Positions 52,177-62,376 of a stretch of DNA of 64,000 nucleotides are shown piece after piece; position 1 is the first letter of the stretch, and each line of letters begins with the position of its first letter. The stretch covers positions 6,938 to 70,937 of the forward strand of contig JACKAT010000028.1 in the NCBI GenBank assembly GCA_020634935.1, in the 5' to 3' direction. The position numbers were made by a program, and so were the translations under genes. The notes below the pieces were generated by a model. It was not told the DNA's origin. It searched no databases and saw only the letters and a list, made by a program, of their open reading frames with translations. This DNA is from Anaerolineales bacterium. Lineage in GTDB: Bacteria; Chloroflexota; Anaerolineae; 4572-78; J111.

Positions 52177-53142
52177 ATGAAATTACATGGCTTACACCAC
52201 GTCACTGCCGTAACGAGCAAAGCGCAAGCCAACGTCGATTTTTATACCCGGATTTTGGGGATGCGTCTGGTCAAGAAGACCGTCAACCAGGACGACGTGT
52301 CGGCCTACCACCTTTTTTACGGCGATGAGGTGGGCAACGCCGGGACGGAGTTAACCTTTTTTGAGTGGGCGCATATGGGGCCAAACGTTAACGGGCCGGG
52401 CAGTATCGCCCACACGGCGCTGCGGGTAACCGGACACGAAGCGCTGGAGTGGTGGGCGCAGCGATTAGAAGAACACGGCGTTTTGAACAACGGCGTGAGC
52501 GAGTTTCACGGCCACGCTCGGCTTGATTTTGCCGACCCCGAAGGCCAGCCGTTGGCCTTGATTGACGACGGCGGCGCGCCGGGCGGCACGCCCTGGGCCA
52601 AGAGTCCGGTGCCGGCGGAGTACGGTATCCGCGGCCTGTTTGCCTCGACGTTGATCGTGCGCCAGTTGGAAACCACGGGCCTGGTCTTGACCAAGGTGAT
52701 GGGTTATGAACAGGTCGGCGACTATCCGTCCACCACGACCCCTGGCGAGCGCACCGTGGTCTTTGCCCTGGACGGCGGCGGCGCCGGCAAAGAGATTTAC
52801 GTGGTTGAACAACCCCACAAACCCTACGGCCAACTGGGGCGTGGCGGGGTACATCACATCGCCTTCCGCACGCCCAACGGCGAGGAACAGATCGACTGGA
52901 TGAATTGGCTGCATCGGGTCGGGCTGCAAACGTCCGGGCTGGTGGATCGCTTCTATTTTCAATCGCTCTATTTCCGCATCCCCGACGGCATCCTCTTTGA
53001 AATCGCCACCGACGGCCCCGGCTTCGCTACCGATGAAGACGCCGCGCATCTGGGCGAGCGGCTGGCCCTACCGCCGTTCCTGGAGCCGCGCCGGACGCAG
53101 ATCGAAGCAGGGTTGAGGCCGATTGAGCTGCCGGTGAGGTAG
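52177..53142 (+). CDS. VOC ring-cleaving dioxygenase (MhqO/LinE-like)
   Basis: A 321-residue protein with two VOC modules (about 1-145 and 150-300). It begins MKLHGLHHVTAVTSKAQANV with the first metal His and RILGMRLVKKTVNQDDVSAY HLFYGDEVG, the standard opening of hydroquinone or glutathione-linked ring-cleavage dioxygenases. The second module has GRGGVHHIAFRT (His) and IPDGILFEIATDGPGF (Glu), completing the 2-His-1-carboxylate site. The ATG at 52177 follows CAGGAG; the in-frame GTG at 52153 lies upstream of it. A strong terminator follows. The aromatic substrate is unknown. Confidence 0.88.
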   Translation: MKLHGLHHVTAVTSKAQANVDFYTRILGMRLVKKTVNQDDVSAYHLFYGDEVGNAGTELTFFEWAHMGPNVNGPGSIAHTALRVTGHEALEWWAQRLEEHGVLNNGVSEFHGHARLDFADPEGQPLALIDDGGAPGGTPWAKSPVPAEYGIRGLFASTLIVRQLETTGLVLTKVMGYEQVGDYPSTTTPGERTVVFALDGGGAGKEIYVVEQPHKPYGQLGRGGVHHIAFRTPNGEEQIDWMNWLHRVGLQTSGLVDRFYFQSLYFRIPDGILFEIATDGPGFATDEDAAHLGERLALPPFLEPRRTQIEAGLRPIELPVR

Positions 53143-53148
53143 AGAGGT

Positions 53149-53193
53149 GAACTAAAAGAGCCGGACAGTTATTTTATCCGGCTCTTTTAGTTC
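53149..53193. terminator. bidirectional rho-independent terminator
   Basis: A perfect 17-bp stem (GAACTAAAAGAGCCGGA and its complement) around an 11-base A/T loop, with A-rich and T-rich arms. It lies 7 bp after the dioxygenase stop and about 120 bp after the convergent secreted-protein gene, so it could serve both. Confidence 0.92.
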
Positions 53194-53314
53194 TCTGGGG
53201 CGATTTAAGATCAGTTATTCGGCGGCACTTGCCTGTTCGAGCCAGGGGACAGTCATAAGAAGAGACTGTTATCTTTATCAGTGCGCGTCATCTAGGATCA
53301 TCGCTAAACTTTCC

Positions 53315-55222
53315 CTAATTTGACTGCTTAATTATTACCGGTATGAATGTGGGGATGATCGCAGACTCACAAACTGGCGGCTCGATATTAGTGGCTGTGT
53401 CAAGGCTTACATCGTCCACGAGGAAGCCGGTATGGTTTGTTGCATTATTGGTAGCACGGAAGCGAATACGAATGGTTTGTCCCTTGTACGCATCCAGGGG
53501 GAATCCTTCCGCCTGCCACTGATTCCTGAGGTTATCATTACTCAGGGTTTGGAGGGTTTGGAGAACATGGTTGTGGGTGTCCAGAATTTCCACATACATA
53601 AAATCATTGGCGACGGCCGGAGCGACATCGTCCGCAGACACCGCAGCGTTGGTTGTCTCGTGTGATCGAAGCGAGAGGGTGGATGGCGTCCATAATTCGA
53701 GCGGACGTTGGGTAATGAAGGGGGGCAAATTGGATGCTGGCGGGCTTGTGGATAGAACGGTAGGAGTCTTGGGTTCACTTGAGAACATCAACCAGTGATA
53801 ACCCAACATAGGACTTGCCACGGTAGGGGAGATTGTAACCTGCTGATAGATATGATCGTTGGCGTTGGCGTAACCACCCAAATACGCTCCGTAATTGCCC
53901 GTGCGTCCTGCTCCCGATGTGATTAGCTCAAAGAAGCCAGAGGAGCCCTGCACCCAAGGCGGGCTGCCTGAGCCCCCTTCAAAAGAACCGTTACCGATTA
54001 AATCCTGGCTGAAACGAAAAACTAAAACGGTAAGTTTCCGGGGGGGGCAGCTCCCGGCTGTTTCAAGGTCCGTGATACAAAAGTCGGAGGTGGGGCCAAT
54101 TTCGTAAGCATTTACGCCCGGTAGTCGATTATTCACCGCATCGTCAATTAAGACCTTAGCCAGTAGATTAGGATGTGTGTTTGGGGTCCCCGTTGCTACT
54201 CCGCCTGAAATAACAATCGTATAGATAATACTACCATTACTAAATTGACCTGTACGCGAGACCGTTGGCGTAGTATCAGGCGTGTCCTGGAAGGTAATGG
54301 GGTAATTATTCAGCCAGGGACCGTTGGCGCCAGCTATATTGAGTTGGGCTGTATCGACCTGCGTCCAATAAGCAATACCAAAAAGTTTAAAGAGCTGTAC
54401 CAGTTCCTGAAGGGTTGGATTGCCCTGAATGGTTTGCTCGGCGGCGAAGTCATGGTAATGGGTATTGAAATGATCGACGAAGTCGTTGGCAGCTTGAGCC
54501 GCTTTGGCGCTAGCGCCGCTGCCCGGTAAATAAGCCCAATTTAGGTTGACCTTGGTATTTGAGAACACAATCCCATAGGGATCGCCTGGAACAGTTTCCA
54601 GGTTAAGCGTTGGCGAGAACCAAAACCGTTGGCTAATGGGCAGAGGGGTTGTATCTTTCAAAGCCAAGTAGCGATCAAAGAAGCTTACGTAGCCGGGTAC
54701 ACTGGAGGTGAAAGGATCGGTAGGATGCAGATTATCTTTACCCAGGCTGTAAGACTTTAGCAAGCGGTCGGCTTCAAAAAAGGTGTAACCATAATGCGCG
54801 TCGCCAATGTTACCAAAATATTCAACCAGTTGATAACTAGGGTCAGGCGATGGCGTGGTGCCGATAGTAACTCCGGGATATTCAGGGGCCGCGTGAACGG
54901 CCCGCATGGCCACGGCCAAGTTTTCTCGCAAATAATTGTAGTCCATCATCGGCAGCGTCCCGGTGATTTGGCCGATGAGGATTAATTCTTTGGTATTGGG
55001 ATCGTAAGTAGCGCCAACAATATCGTTGAAATTTGGACAGACGGTGGGTTGTTGAAGGTCGGTGGAGGATAAAGAGGTGAATTTTATAGGGGAGCGATGA
55101 TGGGTGGGTTGAGTCGAGGTCGAGGGAGGAGAACCGGCGCTGGCCAGGCCGATAACCAGGCCGCAGACTAATAGTAGGGCCAGTATGATAGGCCCGATTA
55201 TTTTGGCAATTTTGTTATACAC
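53315..55222 (-). CDS. large secreted protein of unknown function, last gene of the STAND operon
   Basis: A 635-residue exported protein. The signal peptide is KIIGPIILALLLVCGLVIGL (about 7-27), without a lipobox, followed by a Ser/Thr/Pro stretch. Residues about 55-400 form a domain I do not recognise (VCPNFNDIVGATYDPNTKEL, PEYPGVTIGTTPSPDPSYQL, YFGNIGDAHYGYTFFEADRL). Residues about 410-610 resemble a carbohydrate-binding-like jelly roll (NGSFEGGSGSPPWVQGSSGF ... RIRFRATNNATNHTGFLVDD). The tail CESAIIPTFIPVIIKQSN recalls the short hydrophobic ends of exported Chloroflexota proteins. It begins 26 bp after the TPR gene and is probably co-transcribed. Confidence 0.7.
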   Translation of the reverse strand: MYNKIAKIIGPIILALLLVCGLVIGLASAGSPPSTSTQPTHHRSPIKFTSLSSTDLQQPTVCPNFNDIVGATYDPNTKELILIGQITGTLPMMDYNYLRENLAVAMRAVHAAPEYPGVTIGTTPSPDPSYQLVEYFGNIGDAHYGYTFFEADRLLKSYSLGKDNLHPTDPFTSSVPGYVSFFDRYLALKDTTPLPISQRFWFSPTLNLETVPGDPYGIVFSNTKVNLNWAYLPGSGASAKAAQAANDFVDHFNTHYHDFAAEQTIQGNPTLQELVQLFKLFGIAYWTQVDTAQLNIAGANGPWLNNYPITFQDTPDTTPTVSRTGQFSNGSIIYTIVISGGVATGTPNTHPNLLAKVLIDDAVNNRLPGVNAYEIGPTSDFCITDLETAGSCPPRKLTVLVFRFSQDLIGNGSFEGGSGSPPWVQGSSGFFELITSGAGRTGNYGAYLGGYANANDHIYQQVTISPTVASPMLGYHWLMFSSEPKTPTVLSTSPPASNLPPFITQRPLELWTPSTLSLRSHETTNAAVSADDVAPAVANDFMYVEILDTHNHVLQTLQTLSNDNLRNQWQAEGFPLDAYKGQTIRIRFRATNNATNHTGFLVDDVSLDTATNIEPPVCESAIIPTFIPVIIKQSN

Positions 55223-55248
55223 TTTATTCTCCCTCTCACTGTGGAAGA

Positions 55249-56799
55249 TTAACTTAAATTTACCCGTTCGAGCGCTGCCTTTATTGACTCACTATCGGGC
55301 AGGCTAAGTTCTTCATATAATTGCAAAGCTTGCTGATAGTAATCTCGCGCCACCTCCAATTCCCCGAAAATTTCGGCTATAATGCCTAAGCGGTAGGTTA
55401 GCTTAGCTAGATGAAAAGCAAATCGCGGCCCGGCTTGTTGAAAAACAGGGTAGCTGGCCTGGTAGTGGTCTCGAGCTTCGGCAAATTGTCCCCGGGCCTG
55501 AGCCACCAAACCCAGTTGCAGGTGAGTTTGGGCCGCATCCGGTTGAAAGTTAGCTGGTTCCTGGATAGCCAGGCTCTTATCGTAATATTGCTCGGCTTCG
55601 TCAAACTGCTTTTGATCATGAGCAATCAGGCCTAATTGATACCAAGCGCCAGCCTGGTCCCGTTCTGCTCCCCGAGTTGCGGAGAAAGATGCTAAGCTTT
55701 GGTGAATTTGGGCTAAGGCTTCAGGATATTTCAATTGACGATAATAAATAATACCCAGTTGAAAGCGGGTTTTGGCTTCCAGATAGCCTTCTCTCAGCCG
55801 TTGGCATTCATCCAAGCTGGGGTTGAGCCAGGTCTGTGCTTCATCAAGGTTGTTTCTGGATAAGGCCAACGCCCCCAACTGCATTTGCGTATGGATTAGC
55901 CCTACGCCATCCCCCAACCTCTCTTTTATCTCCAGACTTTTGACATAATAGCTGCGAGCCGTTTGATAGTGACCTTGGGCTTGGGCGATGATACCCAATT
56001 GATTGAACACGCTGGCCTGACCTGGCAAATCGCGTAGTTGTTCTCGAAGGGCCAGTGTTTCTTCGAAATACGGCTCGGCCTCTGCCCAAAGGCGCTGCTC
56101 GATAGCCAATACGCCTAATTGATGGAGCGAAGCAGCTACCAAGTAGAGATCACCCTGATCACGTCTGAGTTGCAAACTTTCCTCATACATCGCTTTAGCT
56201 TTGGCATAATCGCCCTGATCGTGAGCTAACATACCGAGCTGATGCAAAGAGCGGGAGCGACCAATCGTATCGTCTGGCTGCCTCATATCCATCGCCTGCC
56301 GATAATATGTCTCTGCGGTTAAAAAATCACCCTGGCTGTGGGCAATCCAGCCAAGTCGATGGGTTGCCTCAGCCCAAACTTCGGTTTGATGCAATTGAAC
56401 GGCAAGCTCAACACTGGTTTTGTAACAACCTTCCGCTTCCGTTCGTTGTCCTTTTCTGTCGTAAAGTAGGCCTAAGTCAAAAACTAGCTGGCAGAGAACG
56501 TCAAGGTTATTTGTAATGAGGCTGGCCACCGCAGACCGTTTGAGACATAAGATACCTTCTTGCCAACGTCCTCTTTGATCAAAATAACTGCGCAGACAAT
56601 TCCCAAATTCAACAACCATTGGCCAACGTTCAGTGTTGTAGCACCATTGAGCGCTGGCAAGAATAAGCAGAGCATCATTATCGTCTAGTTCCCACGGCTG
56701 ATGGCCATAATCTTGAGCCAGCGCTAAACGACGTTGCGCAGTTATCTCTTCGCGTTTCTGAAAAAACGCTTTAGCAGCATTCTCGTTACCGGCTTGCAT
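55249..56799 (-). CDS. TPR-repeat protein of the STAND operon
   Basis: A 516-residue soluble protein made almost wholly of tetratricopeptide repeats of about 40 residues, roughly ten or eleven. Typical units are EATHRLGWIAHSQGDFLTAE and SLHQLGMLAHDQGDYAKAKA. TPR solenoids bind other proteins. It starts 1 bp after the NB-ARC gene's stop, so translation is almost certainly coupled. TPR domains are the usual sensor or effector partner of NB-ARC ATPases, often on the same chain; here the module is encoded separately. Confidence 0.88.
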   Translation of the reverse strand: MQAGNENAAKAFFQKREEITAQRRLALAQDYGHQPWELDDNDALLILASAQWCYNTERWPMVVEFGNCLRSYFDQRGRWQEGILCLKRSAVASLITNNLDVLCQLVFDLGLLYDRKGQRTEAEGCYKTSVELAVQLHQTEVWAEATHRLGWIAHSQGDFLTAETYYRQAMDMRQPDDTIGRSRSLHQLGMLAHDQGDYAKAKAMYEESLQLRRDQGDLYLVAASLHQLGVLAIEQRLWAEAEPYFEETLALREQLRDLPGQASVFNQLGIIAQAQGHYQTARSYYVKSLEIKERLGDGVGLIHTQMQLGALALSRNNLDEAQTWLNPSLDECQRLREGYLEAKTRFQLGIIYYRQLKYPEALAQIHQSLASFSATRGAERDQAGAWYQLGLIAHDQKQFDEAEQYYDKSLAIQEPANFQPDAAQTHLQLGLVAQARGQFAEARDHYQASYPVFQQAGPRFAFHLAKLTYRLGIIAEIFGELEVARDYYQQALQLYEELSLPDSESIKAALERVNLS

Positions 56800-56800
56800 G

Positions 56801-58501
56801 CTATGCCATTCCTTGCTGACTCCATAGCTCAGGGAGATCGCTATTTACAAAACTTCGCGTTAGTTCATGAATGGCATATCGCTTTTTGCCTTCGGGTTGA
56901 GACACATTAATTAGAGACAGTTTGATTAATTGATTTATGGCGGCTGTTAAATCATCATCATGATCTATAGAAAAGGGGACATCGAGCAGTTCGTTCAACG
57001 AAACGGAGGTGGGCGCGCCACCCAAATATATCAACACTTCTTGAGCCGGTAACGAAAGTTTCTGCCAACTATCCCAATAAATAAAGCGGTAAATATCTCC
57101 CCGAGTATTTTTTATATGGGCTAAGGCATAATCCAGTCCAAAGTTAGCCGCCTGACCAACGATGAGCTTCAACGCTAGAGGTTGACCTTCAACAGCCTGG
57201 TGAACTTCACGCAGTACGGCATCGGAGGCTTTAATTACATCCTCACATTGGCGAGTTTGGGCATCTTCGCGCAAGAAAAACAGCGAGTCTGTTTCGTCCA
57301 AACCTTTAAGGATAAGGGGAAGGGTATTGGCAGAAATCACCTCCCGACTGGTAATAATCGCTCGACTGCGGCCCAGTAGTTGAGGTAAATCTCGCACAAT
57401 TTGGGTGGCATTCTGGACTGTTTCCAGATTATCAACAATGACTAGATAGGGCGCTTGATCTAACAAGCGGGACAATACATGTCGTTTTTCATCAAATGGC
57501 TTAAGGCGAAGCTCAGGACGATCTAACTGCGTTCCTAATTCATTCAGAAAATTCTCGAAGTTAAGCACAGCTTTATCGTCGGCCTGAGCGACGCGGCCAT
57601 CAACTAGAAAATCAAGTTTCGCGCTGTCACCCAGTACACGTTCGAAAGCATGCGCCGCCATGCAGCGCCGGCCAATTTCGATAGCCGTAGCCGTTTTGCC
57701 AATTCCACCCAAACCCGAAACAAAAACCCCCCATTGTGTTTCTTTTTTGAGGAGGTGTTGAACAATAAGGTCGAGCTCACCATCGCGCTCCGGCAGACGG
57801 TAATAAGGATCGTTCCAGGGTAAGGTGGTGGGCCAGATAGGGCCAGCTGACTCTGATACTATTGTTGCCTGTAGGCGTTTAATTTCAGCTTCTATATCCT
57901 CTATTTCTATTGAAATTTCAGGAGGTGTGTTAAAGCCAAATTTACTTTTTTGTTCCCGCAACTTCTGCAAACGACGCTCGTAATTTCTTATCAATTCTCT
58001 GACGCCCTGGGCTTTTACTAGAACATTCGATTCTTTTTCTTTGCTGAACGTTTGTAGATGACCGGCTTCAACCCCAGGGAAATAGGTCAGAATGATTTGA
58101 CGGGTCTCCTGAATGGCATTTCGCACCTCCTCGAAAGGAGGAATAGCGCCCTCGTGGGTTACTTTGTTACGCAGCTTTCTATAGCCTTCCAACCGCCGTC
58201 TGGCGTCTCGATCCATCACTGGGTTAGCCCATTTCTCCATAAGAACCATTAGATCGTAAAAATTGGGCTTGCTCAGCTTTCGCCTATCTTCAGGAGGCAG
58301 ATCGGGAAAGTGGTCCAAATAGGCTTTTAGCGCCCATTCAATTGTGTCGGCAACATCTCTGGCGGCGCGCTGCAATGACGTTTGAAAATTAGCATAATTT
58401 CTATCCTCAACAGCACTCATGGCCTGCTCAAAGGACGCGCAGCCTTGATTGAACATACTGACGGTTTGGCTCAGATTATGGATTCTTGGTAAGGGTTTCA
58501 T
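56801..58501 (-). CDS. NB-ARC (STAND) ATPase with N-terminal helical domain
   Basis: A 566-residue signalling ATPase. Residues about 1-200 are helical and charged (FPDLPPEDRRKLSKPNFYDL), with a coiled-coil-like stretch (VRELIRNYERRLQKLREQKS). The NB-ARC core has Walker A FVSGLGGIGKTATAIEIGRR (about 260), Walker B PYLVIVDNLETV (about 350), the sensor RAIITSREV and GQPLALKLIVGQAA (GLPL-like). A winged helix follows (LSLINVSQPEGKKRYAIHEL). No repeat sensor domain is fused, and the adjacent TPR gene probably supplies it. It lies 2 bp after the WD40 gene and 1 bp before the TPR gene. Confidence 0.9.
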   Translation of the reverse strand: MKPLPRIHNLSQTVSMFNQGCASFEQAMSAVEDRNYANFQTSLQRAARDVADTIEWALKAYLDHFPDLPPEDRRKLSKPNFYDLMVLMEKWANPVMDRDARRRLEGYRKLRNKVTHEGAIPPFEEVRNAIQETRQIILTYFPGVEAGHLQTFSKEKESNVLVKAQGVRELIRNYERRLQKLREQKSKFGFNTPPEISIEIEDIEAEIKRLQATIVSESAGPIWPTTLPWNDPYYRLPERDGELDLIVQHLLKKETQWGVFVSGLGGIGKTATAIEIGRRCMAAHAFERVLGDSAKLDFLVDGRVAQADDKAVLNFENFLNELGTQLDRPELRLKPFDEKRHVLSRLLDQAPYLVIVDNLETVQNATQIVRDLPQLLGRSRAIITSREVISANTLPLILKGLDETDSLFFLREDAQTRQCEDVIKASDAVLREVHQAVEGQPLALKLIVGQAANFGLDYALAHIKNTRGDIYRFIYWDSWQKLSLPAQEVLIYLGGAPTSVSLNELLDVPFSIDHDDDLTAAINQLIKLSLINVSQPEGKKRYAIHELTRSFVNSDLPELWSQQGMA

Positions 58502-58503
58502 GG

Positions 58504-61500
58504 CTATTCTCCACTTTCAATAGCTCCCAATACCTTGAGAGCCGTTTTTTGGGCTTCGGTTAGCCCGGTGACGCCGGTTATATTCATACGTTCGTAGAGC
58601 CGGTCGCTCCGGAGCGTTTTTAGACAAATTCCCCGCCGGGGGTCCCACAATTTCAGGGTTCCGTCATCGCTGGCGCTGGCGACCAGGCTGCCATCCGGGC
58701 TAAAAGCCACGGATTTGACCATATCGGTATGACCCGATAATGTATATCGCAACTGACCGGAGTTTATCTCCCATAACCGGACGGTTTGGTCATCACTGCC
58801 GCTGACAATGATATCACCGGCGGGATTGAACGCTATCGATCTGACCCGGCCGGTATGGCCAGACAATATTTTAAGGGTGCGACCGGTTTCGATATCCCAT
58901 AAGCGAATGGTTCGGTCGGCGCTGCTGCTGGCCAGAAGCGGATGCCCCGGACCCGGTCTAAAGGTCACCGATAGAACCCAATCGGTATGTCCGGCCAGAA
59001 TCTGGGCCGCCTGCCCGGTCTCGACGGCCCACAACCGGACAACCCGGTCATCGCCGCCGCTGGCCAGCAAGCTGCCGGCAGCGTTAAACGCGACCGACCT
59101 GACTCGGCCGGTATGGCCGATTAATGTCTGGCGACAGATTTCAGCCTCCTCATCAACATCCCATAAGCGAATGGTTTGATCTTCGCTCCCACTGGCCAGG
59201 GTATGACCATCAGGGCTAAACGCAATGGACCAGACCCAACCACTGTGCCCTAATAAAGTACGGTGATGCTGGCCGGCGCCGGTATGCCACAGCCGCACGG
59301 TCTGATCAGCGCTGCCGCTAGCCAAGACCTGCCCATCAGGGCTGAAGGCTACAGATGAAACCCAACTGGTGTGAAGCGATAAGGTGTGAAGACAGCGCCC
59401 GGTACTCACCTCCCAGATGTAGGCCAGGTGGTCATCGCTGCCACTGGCCAGAGTCAACCCCGTAGGACTAAAAACTACCGTATTCACCCAATTGGTATAG
59501 CCTTGCCAAGTATGCAGGCAGCGCCCCAAATTTGTACTAACGTCCCACAACCGAATGCTCCGATCGGCGCTGCCGCTAGCCAAGGTGTGATTATCAGGGT
59601 TAAAGGCAACGGCCCAAATCCGCCCCAGCCGTCCCCCTAACGTATGGCGGCATTGGCCGGTGTTGACTTTCCACAAGCGAACCGTTTGGTCATTGCTACC
59701 ACTGGCCAGGAGACGCCCATCAGGACTAAACGCAACAGCTTTAACCTGATCTAAATGGCCTAGTAGTGAATGGCGGCATTGACCCGTGTTGATCTCCCAC
59801 AAGCGGACCGTTTGGTCATCGCTGCCACTGGCCAGAAGCTGTCCATCGGGGCTGAAGGTGACCGACCAAATACAATCGGTGTGGCCCTGTAAGGTCTGCA
59901 TACAGTAACCATCGGGGATATTCCATAAGCGTATCGTTTGGTCGTTACCGCTACTGGCCAATAAGGAGCCGTTGGGGCTAAAAGCGACAGACCTGAGTCG
60001 ATCGGTATGCCCCTGCAATATCTTGATCCTTTGCCCGGTACTGACCTGCCATAGGTATATTGAGTGATCGCCGCCGGCGCTGGCCAGAAGGCAGCCATCC
60101 GAGCTAAAAGCAACGACTCTAATTTCGCCTGTATGCCCCGATAAAATTTTGAGGCAGTACCCCGGATTGGACCTTACGTCCCAAAAGCGCACGGTCTGAT
60201 CGGTGCTGCCGCTAGCCAGTAGTTGGCTATCGGGGCTAAAGGCCACAGATTGAACCCAGTTGGTATGTCCGATACAGGTAAAGAGCGGCTGGCCGGTGGC
60301 GGCCTGCCAGACCCGCACCTCGCCTCGGGTTGTTCCGGCTGCGAATAACTTGCCATTCGGACTAAACGCCAGAGAAAGAATCCCGCCAAAGGTTTCTGTA
60401 AAAACGGTATCGATTAATTCGGCCCCTCTGAAGTTAACATCGGACAAACTTACTCCCGCCAGATAAGCTTGCCGAATCATCTGATGGGAAAAATCAAAGT
60501 GGCTTATATTGCTTTTTAATTGCACCAAAAGATTGAGTATATTTCCGGCAGCATAGCTCGATGCGGGACGTTGGACATGACCTAAAATTGCTAACAGCTT
60601 GCTTAGTCGATCTTCAGTTCCTTTTTGACCTAAAACAGCTAACAATCTGGCCATAATCGGCTTGAGGATAAGCCGTGTTTGGCTTTCTCTAACATAATTC
60701 TTGGCCTGGGCTTTGATCAGCGCGTGAGTCCGCAAGGTTGAAAGCGATAGGGTCATCATTTCTTGCTCAACTTGGTCAATCAAGCGGGCCGTGACGTACT
60801 CCATAATCACATTTTGGAGGGTAAAACCGGCCAGGCTCTTTTCGGCTAAGGAGCGCCGTCGCAGAGATCCCAGCGCCTCGATTAATTTTCGTTTCGACAC
60901 AAACCGGACAAAATTATCCTGCAAAGCCTGGCGTGAAACCGGTTCTCGTTCAATCGCCAGCCAGGTAATTATTTCCTGTTCCAGTGGCGATAAACGTTCA
61001 AACTGTTGGTCTAAGAGATCGCGAATGCCACCAAAAATCGAGGTCTCTTCGTTCAAAAATTCAGCGAGACGTCCGGTAAATACTTCTAGAATGGTCTCCG
61101 CGACTAACTTCAAGGCCAGGGGGTTACCCGAATAGCGATGGGTAAGACGGTTCCATTCTCGATCGGTGCCTTCTAAACGTTTATCCCCCAGGATCGCCCG
61201 ACTGTCCACATAACCTAACCCTGTCAGTTGCAGCGATCGAACCGGTGACGTTTCTCCTGCCCATAACGCCAACTCTTTAGGCTTCTCCCGGCTAGTCAGG
61301 ATCAAACAACTTTGATGATCGGTTTCGCCGATCCGCTCCAGTAATTCTCCGTAAGCTTCATAGCCAGGTTGATAATGACCGGTTCGTTCGCCTTCGCGTA
61401 AAATGGCCTCGGCATTGTCGAGCACGAGCAAACAACGACGCCGGCGCAACTGTTCAATAAGACGCGAGATGCTCTGCTCGGGCTTATGAGGGTTTTTACC

Positions 61501-62160
61501 TTCCGGTTGATCGGACAAGAAGTTAAGATACTCGCTCAAAATATCCGCCAGGGGAGGCGCATTCTTCAATGAGCGCCAAATAAGACGGTCAAACCGCTTC
61601 TTGATCTGGTCAGCTAACTTCGTAGCAAACATGGTCTTGCCAATGCCGCCCAACCCCAATATGCCAATAAGGCGGCAGCGATCGTAGAGGATCCATTGCT
61701 CTAACTCAGCTAACTCTTGTTGTCGCCCGCGAAAGTGGCTGGCATCAGGAGCTTCACCCCAATCTATTCGAACAGAATAGTTGAAGGGGAGCTTAGCATA
61801 AGGGTTTTGGCGCTGAGCAAAATACTCATCGGCTACCCGACGTAACTCCTCCCAGTGTTGGAAAGGGATATCGCGGTAGTCATCACGGATGGCTTTATTG
61901 ACCTCGGTAAGGAGCATCTGGCGATAAATGGCGGTTTCTTCTCCGGTAAGCATCAGTTGATCACTCAGCAGCCGAACCAAACAGGCCAGATAGCCTAAAG
62001 GCGGAGTCAATGCCCCCTGCTCATAACGGACGACTGTAGTCCGATGCAAATGAAAATGAACGGCTGCTTTCCCCTGAGCTGAAAAAACTTGCTGGCGGAG
62101 TATGCCCACAAAGCCAGCTAAATCATTTCTATATTTTGGTAACGAGTGTGACATGACCAT
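58504..62160 (-). CDS. XRE-NB-ARC-WD40 STAND protein, 14 WD40 repeats
   Basis: A 1218-residue protein. A helix-turn-helix (about 10-60; HFHLHRTTVVRYEQGALTPP) comes first, then NB-ARC with Walker A IGILGLGGIGKTMFATKLAD, Walker B RCLLVLDNAEAIL, sensor CLILTSREK and GNPLALKLVAETI. A winged helix and a short LAGVSLSDVNFRGAELIDTV segment follow. The C-terminal half has 14 WD40 repeats (units such as VKSVAFSPDGSLVASASDDG), enough for two seven-bladed propellers. Such proteins sense a signal, oligomerise and trigger an effector; here the only N-terminal domain is HTH, so the output may be DNA binding. Of the in-frame starts, ATG 62160 has GAGG upstream; a TTG lies at 62253. First gene of the operon. 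Confidence 0.92.
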   Translation of the reverse strand: MVMSHSLPKYRNDLAGFVGILRQQVFSAQGKAAVHFHLHRTTVVRYEQGALTPPLGYLACLVRLLSDQLMLTGEETAIYRQMLLTEVNKAIRDDYRDIPFQHWEELRRVADEYFAQRQNPYAKLPFNYSVRIDWGEAPDASHFRGRQQELAELEQWILYDRCRLIGILGLGGIGKTMFATKLADQIKKRFDRLIWRSLKNAPPLADILSEYLNFLSDQPEGKNPHKPEQSISRLIEQLRRRRCLLVLDNAEAILREGERTGHYQPGYEAYGELLERIGETDHQSCLILTSREKPKELALWAGETSPVRSLQLTGLGYVDSRAILGDKRLEGTDREWNRLTHRYSGNPLALKLVAETILEVFTGRLAEFLNEETSIFGGIRDLLDQQFERLSPLEQEIITWLAIEREPVSRQALQDNFVRFVSKRKLIEALGSLRRRSLAEKSLAGFTLQNVIMEYVTARLIDQVEQEMMTLSLSTLRTHALIKAQAKNYVRESQTRLILKPIMARLLAVLGQKGTEDRLSKLLAILGHVQRPASSYAAGNILNLLVQLKSNISHFDFSHQMIRQAYLAGVSLSDVNFRGAELIDTVFTETFGGILSLAFSPNGKLFAAGTTRGEVRVWQAATGQPLFTCIGHTNWVQSVAFSPDSQLLASGSTDQTVRFWDVRSNPGYCLKILSGHTGEIRVVAFSSDGCLLASAGGDHSIYLWQVSTGQRIKILQGHTDRLRSVAFSPNGSLLASSGNDQTIRLWNIPDGYCMQTLQGHTDCIWSVTFSPDGQLLASGSDDQTVRLWEINTGQCRHSLLGHLDQVKAVAFSPDGRLLASGSNDQTVRLWKVNTGQCRHTLGGRLGRIWAVAFNPDNHTLASGSADRSIRLWDVSTNLGRCLHTWQGYTNWVNTVVFSPTGLTLASGSDDHLAYIWEVSTGRCLHTLSLHTSWVSSVAFSPDGQVLASGSADQTVRLWHTGAGQHHRTLLGHSGWVWSIAFSPDGHTLASGSEDQTIRLWDVDEEAEICRQTLIGHTGRVRSVAFNAAGSLLASGGDDRVVRLWAVETGQAAQILAGHTDWVLSVTFRPGPGHPLLASSSADRTIRLWDIETGRTLKILSGHTGRVRSIAFNPAGDIIVSGSDDQTVRLWEINSGQLRYTLSGHTDMVKSVAFSPDGSLVASASDDGTLKLWDPRRGICLKTLRSDRLYERMNITGVTGLTEAQKTALKVLGAIESGE

Positions 62161-62376
62161 GGGGTTTACCTCATAAGTGCGATTTGTATAGCGCACGTGT
62201 GCTATCCAGGTTGATATGCTAAGAGCAGAATGGTAGATGATGTTACGGCCCAAACGTCCTTGCCAAACCGGGCCACGGATTATTCGCGAATAGGTTGAAC
62301 AACCACCGTTTGTTCAGCCGGGGGTACCTTCATCTCGATGGCCCTCCTAACTTTTTAGAAAGGAGGAACCCTAGAG

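Noticed and set aside
53149..53193. Operator or attachment site
   Set aside because: A perfect stem with A-rich and T-rich arms directly after a stop codon, between convergent genes, is best read as a bidirectional terminator.
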